37,642 nt of DNA from Allomyces macrogynus ATCC 38327 (lineage: Eukaryota; Blastocladiomycota; Blastocladiomycetes; Blastocladiales; Blastocladiaceae). The notes under the pieces are model-generated. The model did no database searches. It was not told the origin of the DNA and saw only the letters and a program-made list of their open reading frames with translations. Positions within the stretch are counted from its first letter, which is position 1; the number at the start of each line of letters is the position of its first letter. Location: contig GG745371.1 in NCBI GenBank assembly GCA_000151295.1, forward strand, positions 325,282 to 362,923, in the 5' to 3' direction. Position numbers and translations under genes: made by a program. Of the stretch, positions 30,688 to 37,642 are shown piece by piece.

Positions 30688-31527
30688 TTAAGGGCTGGAC
30701 CCCGATGGCGGTGCGCGGCGAAACTGGCGGACGCGATGCAGCATGCGATCCATGATGCGCGCAAGCCCAGGCGTCATGGCCACACTACGTCAACGAGTGT
30801 GGTAGAGGCGAGTGAGCGTAACCCAATATTTCACATTTGGTCGAACCGAATGTGCGGTGCACTTTGCAGCAAGCCGCAGTGGCATCAGGGCCTTGACGAT
30901 CGCGTAGGCGGCGACCATGTTGACCATGGCCTGCGAGTCGGGCTCAATGTTCCACCCGTAGTACTTGATGACGCGGCGGATCTCGGCGTTGCTCTCTGTT
31001 ATCGCAATGAGGGCGGGTAAGTGTCATGGTGCCATTAAAAAGAAAGAGCCTCCGCACCTCCCAGGAGTGATTCAGGCACAGGCACACTCAGCCCAGCCCA
31101 GGTCAGGCCGTAGTACACGATCGGGAGCGGGAAGACGGCCGTGAACTCATGGAGGACGAGGAAGGTTACAGCAGCCCGATGAGAGAGCAGTGGCCGGTGG
31201 CCAGATGCAACAGTCAGCACAGCGTTACAACAATGGCAAAGGGCTCATAGCGGCAGCACCAGTCCTCATACATCCACGAGGAAGTTTGGTCAAAAGGTGT
31301 ACAAGAACGCGAGAAATCTATGATGCTCACGTAAAAGTGACTCCCCGGCTTCTTTTTGAACTTTCACGAGAGGAAAAAGCACGAATCAGTCCAACTCTGT
31401 TCACTGGGTTGTCGGCCTTGTTCTCCACCCGTGCGGTCGCCGCCAAGGCACTGATGGGGCGACACGTCGCTTCCCCTGCAGAGGTTCCTGGCCGGCAGGC
31501 GGCCGGACATCTTTGAGCAAGACACAT
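30688..31527 (-). CDS. FAM210/DUF1279-like mitochondrial membrane protein
   Basis: Predicted small mitochondrial inner-membrane protein of the DUF1279 type. Certain minus-strand exons: up to 31058 ('FLVLHEFTAVFPLPI', 'VPVPESLLG'), 30998-30863 ('AYAIVKALMPLRLAA') and 30784-30688 ('VAMTPGLARI', stop TAA at 30688). Phases agree at both junctions (introns of 59 and 78 nt). The 5' part is less sure: an ATG at 31527 opens a presequence-like frame with 'LIRAFSSRESSKR', a good mitochondrial processing context, but I could not define the intron joining it to the exon that starts somewhere in 31190-31250. One predicted membrane helix in the first certain exon, one amphipathic helix in the second. Confidence 0.65.
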
Positions 31528-31864
31528 GTTCGTTCATTTCTGGAATAGATCACAGTTCAATACCTTTGCCGCGTACTTGCGCCATCCGGTCAGCTGGGGC
31601 GGAGTCGACGAGCTGGTCTGCACCATGCGGGCTGCTGACGCTGACTTGGTCGTCAAAGGACGCGAGGAGATGAACGTGGCGCGATGGAAACCGGTCCAGG
31701 ATCGTGATGTCGAGCACTGGCGAAACATTATGTTGCAGCGAGCGATTTTCTTGAAGGATAGCGGTTCAATTCTTCTTGTAGTACCTGCAACCCACGCGAC
31801 AAGTCACAAGAGCGACCAGGATCAGCGCGTTGGATGTGACGATTCATGTCTCGATCGGGGTTAG
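31526..31864 (+). CDS. Unrecognised 112-codon open frame
   Basis: ATG at 31526 to TAG at 31862-31864. The first 85 residues have a globular-looking composition ('FNTFAAYLRHP', 'WGGVDELVCTMRAADADLV', 'DVEHWRNIMLQRAIF'), but I recognise no family. Its start codon overlaps the candidate start of the divergent FAM210-like gene. It could be a real small gene, an exon fragment or a chance frame. Confidence 0.25.
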   Translation: MFVHFWNRSQFNTFAAYLRHPVSWGGVDELVCTMRAADADLVVKGREEMNVARWKPVQDRDVEHWRNIMLQRAIFLKDSGSILLVVPATHATSHKSDQDQRVGCDDSCLDRG

Positions 31865-32434
31865 GTTATCCTTCCGTTTCAGAGCTCAGTGCTCGCTGCT
31901 TCGAATATTTATCTTGTTGCATTTTGGTCCTGCTCCTCCTGCTTAAAGAAGCGTCAGAGAGCATGTCCATCATGGGTTCGAGGGGGGTTCGGTTCCATCT
32001 GTCGCTCTTGGTGCGGTGGTGCATGACGGGGACGCAGATGATGCTCCTCTTGGGGATTGTCCGAATCACGTTTTCAGATTCCGTTCAAATCAAGCAAATC
32101 CAAGAACTGAATTGATGAGCTGGTCTAACTTTTTGTTCTGCAGGAGCAAACGGCAGAGAAGCGCCCGTGTCAGGTTGGTTTTAGTGTCAGAGGGACACTG
32201 CGCTGCACGGATCTGTGGTCGGTGGTCGGCAACGATCGGAGCAGAATAGTTGTGGGAAACTACAAGTGGAGCCATAAGTTCGCGCGGGTTCTACGGACAC
32301 TGCTCTGCAGACATGTTGCGCGCTCTCCTTCTCCAACAACATCGAGCATCGACTTACAGCACCCGCACCCGCGCCTGCTCGAGCTTCTGCACTTGGCGCC
32401 GTTGCCACCGGACTTTCGCTCAAACATCTCCACC
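31865..32434. other. Spacer upstream of member H
   Basis: No recognised gene. The right part should contain the promoter of member H; the sequence just before its ATG (CTCCACCATGG) is a good translation-start context. Confidence 0.4.
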
Positions 32435-34165
32435 ATGGACCGCGGCGAAGACGTTTGTATTTTATGCGACCCTGTATTGCCCCGCTATGCCGCTTCTCAC
32501 CACGCGTCCACCGACTCCCCCGCTCGAATTGCGCTCATTTTGACATTCATATCACGCTCCGATTCCATCAAGCGCCTGCCGTTGCTGCCGCAGCGGCCGT
32601 GCCGGCGCTGCACGTGCCGATCCACGGGCCGCTTGCCGTACCCAGTAAAACTGGCGCACCGATCGCGCCGCTCGACTCTCGTTGACTCGACCTACCCGCT
32701 CTCGGCCGCCGGCCTGCTCTTGATCCGCGCCGTCATTCCGCTTGCTGATCAACTGGTGCGGCACGTGCGCCAGGCTGGTGCACTTCCCGTCGTTGTGCCT
32801 GTCTGCGACACGCACCTGGCCTCGGAGCAGCGCAAAGAGGAGCCGCGTGTACTGGATATCGCATTTGAAGAGGAAGCGCGGGTCCCCGAATCCGCGACAC
32901 CGCCAATCACAGGACCGGAACCATGCTCGACGCAGGACGCGAGTGCATGGTGCTTTGAGCTTGGTTTTGATGACGGCGAGCGCGGTGCAGACGCGTCGAA
33001 CCTCCGCAACGCGCAAGTCGGCGCTCGATGTTCACGCAGACACCGGCGCGAGCCGTGCCCCGTCGAATGGCGTCGACGAGGTTGTGGTCGTGGAACACAT
33101 CGTGAAGCAGAATTTCGTGGACTCCAGATGCCAGTGCGGGAACCGCCGTTCGCGCACAGGGTTCGCTCTTTCGTTCATTGGTGGATGATTTGCTCGCGCT
33201 TTTGAACATGAGGCTCACGATGTCGTGCCGCTCTGCCGAAATCAGTGCGACTTCCCCGTTGACGCCCCATGAGTGCAATCCCAACCGTCATCGGCGTGCC
33301 AACCCGGCGTGCACGAAGCGCACGGCGCAGCTTCTCTCGTATCGCCAGCGCAAGCGCCGACTACACCCGACTTGGGCTTGAAATTGCCCGCCACGCGTAC
33401 GACCGCGCATGCAGCGGACCTGCCGAGCAAACCGCCAAATATCGGTTCTCTCTCGATGACGCTTCCACACTCATCGAGCGCAGCTTCTCCAGCACGCGCG
33501 TCCCACCACGAATCGCGACCCGCGTCTCCTCGCGCGCCGCGTGCACTTTCGCTGACGACTCGGCAGTTAAGCCGCTCACGATCCCGTTCTGGGCACTCAC
33601 CCTCCCACCACCGCGCGGGTTCCCAGGACCGTTCTCGATCGCGATCGACGACTGCCGGGCGAGGGTCACGGACTCACGAATCCAGCCGGGCGCGATCGCC
33701 ATCGATGGCAAGAGCGCGGGCAGTGGGTCCTTGCTCGCGGCAGTCATTCCATGGACTTGGCGCTGGCGAAGAAACAGCATCGCCATGTTCAAACGACCGC
33801 TTCGAAAGACCCACGGCGAAGCTGATACGCCGACTTCGCCGATGCAAGACCGGAGGCCAGGCGGCGCAGTTCGAATTTGCATGATGGACAGTTGCATTGC
33901 GTGTGAATCGGCGAAGCTTCTACGGCGCGCACAAGTCCTGGCCACCAGCGCGCCCGTTTCCACGACTTGGTGCCGCAGAGAGTCTGCGGATCCGCTACAA
34001 AAATGCGCGAGTTGCGGCCAGCACGAGCACCAACAGCCTCAATCGTCGCTTCAGTTGTGGCTGTTGGTTATGCCTTCGCCTTGGGAAAAGTCGAGCCTCA
34101 GTCAGATTGCATTGGTGTCCTGGTGATCTCGACAAATTCGTGTAAACCTTGGCGGCACGACTGAT
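32435..34165 (+). pseudogene. RS-domain family member H, probably decayed
   Basis: ATG at 32435 (good context). The shared exon-2 start appears as 'FDIHITLRF' at about 32539, but the preceding bases are CAT instead of the YAG acceptor of A and B. The N-terminal module is split between frames: 'VPIHGPLAVP' in one and, after a slip near 32668, 'LLLIRAVIPLADQLV' and 'QAGALPVVVP' in another. A 'DEVVVVEH' motif near 33077 resembles B's 'DEIVFLE'. An RS tract runs from about 33580 to 33720. 'AKLIRRLRRCKTGGQAAQFEF' residues near 33815 parallel the helix and last strand of RRM-like 1 in B, and 'VGYAFALGKVE' near 34068 the RRM-like 2 core strand. Frames do not join without indels. Confidence 0.45.
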
Positions 34166-34399
34166 CTCCAGCCAAAGTGTCGTCGATGAGACTTGAATAA
34201 CAGCGAGCTGCCATTCGGCCGGAGGAGTGGTCTTTGGAGCAAACACAATGCGGCTGCCGATACGACCACCATTTATGCGCGTGAGCCTGGTTGCATGCCG
34301 TGCTTTGATCGTGAACAGACTCTGTGAAAAAGGGCACAGGTCAGCGCACCGCCGCGTTCACGGAAACGACGGATAGCCGAAAATTACATTGGGTGCAGA

Positions 34400-36163
34400 T
34401 CACAAAAAAATCGCCAAACATGCGCTGCCAAGGAGCAGGGAAGTCGAGATCTCGCGACACTCAAACGAGGCAAACCGCATCGTCAAAGCGGCCCACACCT
34501 CGTTAGGCAAGTCAAACGGTTCGTTCCACTCACGTAAACGCCGCCAACCGGGTGCGCATGCGCGCGCGACCGTGAGAATTACGTTTGCGTAGATGTCGCT
34601 GAACGTGGAGCATAGGTACAACTTCAACACGCGCAGCGACGAAGGGAGGGCCAAGATCCATTCTGCGACCATCGCGTCACCGCTAGATGTGATCAATGCG
34701 CGCGCGAGATCCACGGATAGAACACGAACACTTGGAGGGAGCATGGGTAGCTGGTCCTCGAATTCAAAACCCGAGGCCAGGTCAAGAAGGGATAGCGTTG
34801 GCGGCCAGGCGCTAGTCAAGCACTGGTCCAAGTCGGCCACGGTCAGATCCTCTCCGTACAAGTGGAGCGATTCGAGGTTTGGCGGGAACGAGCGAGCAAG
34901 AGCGGCGAGCTCGCGACGTGAGAGCCGCACAAAGGACAGTTCGAGATGTGCGAGCGAGACTGGCAACTGTTTTAGAACCAGAGCCAAATCATGTTCAAAC
35001 TCGCCGGATTGAATGACGGTGAGACGCTTTAGCGTTGGTGACAGCAGGTTAGGCGTCAGTGTCGACGATTCAATTTGGAGTATGGCCTCAACGTCAATCG
35101 TGAGCGTGTGTGTCGCCAGCGGCACACGGGGCAGCCAGACGCACGACTCGGTGAAGATGGCGAGCGACTGGACCGTATTCGGGAAATTGGTTGCCAATTT
35201 GGTCACCATGGCCTCCACATCGCGCCCATTTCCCGTCAGCTGGACGTCACGGGTGTCGAGAACCATGTGCAGGTATGGGAATCCCGAGCGAGGCAGTACA
35301 GCCACGACCAAATCAAATGCCTTGACAGTCCGGTGCATATAAGCGATCATGTGCAGCTCAGCAAGGGATGGTAACCGACACACGAGGTCGGCAGCCTCTT
35401 GCAACGCATACTCGCCCAAGTCTGCAATCTTGAGTACCTTGAGCGAGGTTGGGACCAGCGAAAAGAGAGCCTTCGCTGCAACAACAGATTGGGCACAATC
35501 CAAGGCCAATTTTTCTCCAAACGCGATGCAGAATTCACGAAGGTACGGGAGCGCAGGACCGGCTGGTGCACATATAACACTCTCCACTCGCTCCAGGACC
35601 AGCTTCACCACTGTCCGTGGGATATCAAACTTCCCGAAGTCAATATCGTCGCCAAGACGTAGTACCGCACAGGACTTTGGCACGTCCCCGGTATTCCAAT
35701 TGAGCTTACCATATGCAGTACAGCGCCGAAGCTGGCGAGCGGGGAAGGGGAGAAGCGTCCAATGCCAATTTGCGGAGACAGGATCAGAACGGCTGCTCGA
35801 CATGTGCACAAATGAGCGATCGGCAGCGCGCAACGGCAAAATCAAGTGCCAGGGCGACTTGCTGGAGCCGTCTTCCATGCGTGTGCCCCGGATGGTGCCA
35901 ACCATGGTGGGTTCAAGCTTGACAGCATCAGGTATGACATCATCAAAAGTAAAGCTACGATAATGAGCTTCTCCGAGAATGCCGCCGGTGGGGTTGGTGC
36001 GGATCGCGACGTGCAAGCATACTGCGTAGAAGGCTGGCGCGGCGAGAGCGAGATAAAGTAAAGTGCGGCGATCAGCTTCGGAGTCGCAAAGCAACTCGGC
36101 AACGCGCTCGAGCACGTCGTGCGGCAAGTTGTGGAGGCACAGCGGGTTAGCAGACGTGGACAT
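34400..36163 (-). CDS. F-box protein with leucine-rich repeat-like region
   Basis: Single-exon gene of 587 aa. An F-box-like segment lies at residues about 8-55 ('LHNLPHDVLERVAELL'), which in SCF ubiquitin ligases binds Skp1. It is followed by about 500 residues of irregular leucine-rich repeats ('LREFCIAFGEKLALD', 'SLKVLKIADLGEYAL', 'SLAELHMIAYMHR', 'NLESLHLYGEDLTVADLDQ', 'TLSLLDLASGFEFE'), the expected substrate-binding part. The start is the ATG at 36163; the upstream open frame has no other ATG. Substrate unknown. It has a diverged head-to-head paralog just beyond its 5' end. Confidence 0.75.
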   Translation of the reverse strand: MSTSANPLCLHNLPHDVLERVAELLCDSEADRRTLLYLALAAPAFYAVCLHVAIRTNPTGGILGEAHYRSFTFDDVIPDAVKLEPTMVGTIRGTRMEDGSSKSPWHLILPLRAADRSFVHMSSSRSDPVSANWHWTLLPFPARQLRRCTAYGKLNWNTGDVPKSCAVLRLGDDIDFGKFDIPRTVVKLVLERVESVICAPAGPALPYLREFCIAFGEKLALDCAQSVVAAKALFSLVPTSLKVLKIADLGEYALQEAADLVCRLPSLAELHMIAYMHRTVKAFDLVVAVLPRSGFPYLHMVLDTRDVQLTGNGRDVEAMVTKLATNFPNTVQSLAIFTESCVWLPRVPLATHTLTIDVEAILQIESSTLTPNLLSPTLKRLTVIQSGEFEHDLALVLKQLPVSLAHLELSFVRLSRRELAALARSFPPNLESLHLYGEDLTVADLDQCLTSAWPPTLSLLDLASGFEFEDQLPMLPPSVRVLSVDLARALITSSGDAMVAEWILALPSSLRVLKLYLCSTFSDIYANVILTVARACAPGWRRLREWNEPFDLPNEVWAALTMRFASFECREISTSLLLGSACLAIFL

Positions 36164-36317
36164 GCTGGTTGGGTTGTCGATATCACTCAAGTCGAAATGT
36201 GGGCTGGTGGAGAGAGAACAGGGCGAGGGCGCAGTCGTGTGGTCGTGTAAATGCTTGAACGTTTGCAGGCCTGTGAGCTGGCGCAGGACCAAACAGCCGT
36301 CGTCAACGACGTTGCTG

Positions 36318-37584
36318 CTGGGCTACTGGGACCGCTCACTCCTCATGCCCATGATGGGCAAGCCCATTCATGATATTGTTGTTGTGGCAGATCGGCGCTG
36401 GTCGCTTCTGAGCGTTCCGGTCGTCAGGATTCGGCGTTTCACTGCAGTTGGTCCCAAGCACGACTACGATTGGACGCCTGGTAGCAGCATGCTAGCATAC
36501 TGCACGGACCTGCGCCTCGGCCAAGTCATTGATTTTGGGATGCTTAAGATGCCGCGTTCAGTCGTCAAGTTGGTTCTGGCTAAGTTGGGGGATGTGATGC
36601 TTGTACCTGATAGTAGTGATGGAGAAGGCAGCTCCCCTCTCCCGCATCTCCGCGAATGCTGCATCTCGTTCCACCGATCGTCGACTCTGGATCGCGCGAA
36701 ATCAGTCGCAGCAGTGACTGCTCCCTTTGCGCTCATCCCACCTTCGATTACAGCGCTCAGACTTGCTGACCTGGGCGAGCATGTGATGCAGGATGCTGCC
36801 GACCTTGCGCGGCGGTTGCTGTGCCTGGCCGAGCTGCACATGTTTGTGTACGAGTATCGCAACATCAAGGGAATGGATATGGTCTTGGCCGCACTTCCGC
36901 GCACCGGATTTCCATACCTGCACTTGGTTCTAGGCACATTTGCGAATGGCGCCCAATCCCCTGCTACCAACTCTCACGCACCTTGTCTTGAAACCAAGAC
37001 TCGCTCCCATCTCAGTTCTGGAACTGCTGCCTGCGTCGCTTATGCACTTTGAGCTGTCCTATGTGAACCGTTCACGCGATGAGCTGTCGGCGCTTGGGCG
37101 CACGTTCCCGCCGCACCTCGAGTCACTCGTCCTCTCTGGTCATGGTCTGACCGCTGCCGACTTGGACGAGATGTTGACCGGCACTTGGTCATCGACGCTG
37201 ACGTATCTTGACCTGTCCTTGGGCTTTGAGTTTGAGGGCCGGCTGCCAATGATCCCTCCCACAGTTCGCGTCTTGACCATGGACCTCGCCCATGCAATGA
37301 AATCGGTTGGCGGTGACACGATCGTGGCCTCATGGATCACGAACCTGCCGCCGTCGATGCGCGTGCTCAAGCTGTATTTGAACTCGGCGTGTCGTTCCAA
37401 CTTGATCGATGTGATGCTCACGGTCGCACACGTGCGGATGCCTGGTTGGCCGCGCATGCACGAGTGGAACGATGCGGTTGATTTGCCCGCTGCAGTTTGG
37501 GCTGCGTTGCTGAACCGTTTGCATCGTTTGATGTATCATTTGACGTTGACCGGGTGCGGTAGAGTGGGGACGGATGTTTGGTGA
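36318..37584 (+). pseudogene. F-box/LRR-like paralog, 5'-truncated and internally deleted
   Basis: Colinear with the neighbouring minus-strand F-box gene from about that protein's residue 117 to its end: 'MPRSVVKLVLAKL', 'LRECCISFHRSSTLD', 'LRLADLGEHVMQDAADL', 'LPRTGFPYLHLVLGT', then 'LLPTLTHLVL', 'FPPHLESLVLSGHGLTAADLD', 'EWNDAVDLPAAVWAAL'. The F-box and the first hundred or so residues are missing. About 57 codons are deleted at 36933-36940, where the frame also changes. Possible start ATG at 36345; stop TGA at 37582-37584. Both halves keep good codon bias, so decay is recent or the second half is still expressed. Confidence 0.6.
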
Positions 37585-37642
37585 TTTCTTGTCTTGAAAC
37601 TCGTATTTTATGGTCTTTTCGCATCCTTGAGCATTGCTGAAT

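Noticed and set aside
1..37642. CRISPR array, bacterial operon or phage system
   Set aside because: No direct repeats with regular spacers, no operon-style spacing, and spliceosomal introns throughout; the window is eukaryotic.

Overview
This window looks like nuclear DNA of a GC-rich fungus. Most protein-coding genes carry short introns, mostly 59-87 nt with GTRNGT...YAG borders, and several encode fungal housekeeping proteins (Esf2/ABT1, a Dpb4/POLE3 histone-fold subunit, Gyp1/TBC1D22). It also encodes a BK-type calcium-activated potassium channel and an MscL mechanosensitive channel. My inference is an early-diverging zoosporic fungus, possibly of Allomyces type (Blastocladiomycota). This rests on gene content and intron style only, with no database search.

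Layout, left to right. (1) 1-3430: three tandem plus-strand paralogs of a probably mitochondrial RNase HI-like protein; the first is cut by the window edge and the second has broken frames. (2) 3883-7224, minus strand: an MscL channel with a zinc ribbon, then a Gyp1-type TBC Rab-GAP whose frame slips inside the catalytic domain. (3) 7838-10137: ESF2 (plus) and DPB4 (minus), convergent. (4) 10138-11219: no recognised gene, but an inverted-repeat pair, a perfect palindrome and an ACG microsatellite. (5) 11220-19387: four tandem plus-strand members (A-D) of a protein family I do not recognise. Its modules, in order, are a conserved N-terminal helical module, a SUMO-interaction-like motif, an RS domain and two degenerate RRM-like domains. 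(6) 19599-24205, minus strand: a five-exon BK/Slo channel with RCK regions. (7) 25554-26262: a decayed, internally deleted Helitron (PIF1-like) helicase. (8) 26704-28200: two more members or fragments (F, G) of the RS/RRM family. (9) 28280-30476: a GRDP/DUF1399 protein; 30688-31527 minus: a FAM210/DUF1279-like mitochondrial membrane protein. (10) 32435-34165: family member H. (11) 34400-37584: an F-box/LRR-like gene (minus) and a head-to-head, 5'-truncated, decayed paralog (plus).

The most interesting content is the RS/RRM family. At least six copies or fragments lie on one strand, spread around unrelated single-copy genes. Between members, the exon phases and even exon lengths are conserved (58 nt in both B and F), while individual copies have lost splice sites, gained a stop or lost whole modules.

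A caveat applies to everything here. Several otherwise well-conserved genes (potassium channel, GRDP, TBC, RNase H copy 2, members B and F) each carry an apparent one-base indel, usually at a short homopolymer, and the exon sums are off by exactly that base. Sequencing or assembly error is therefore a serious alternative to pseudogenisation.
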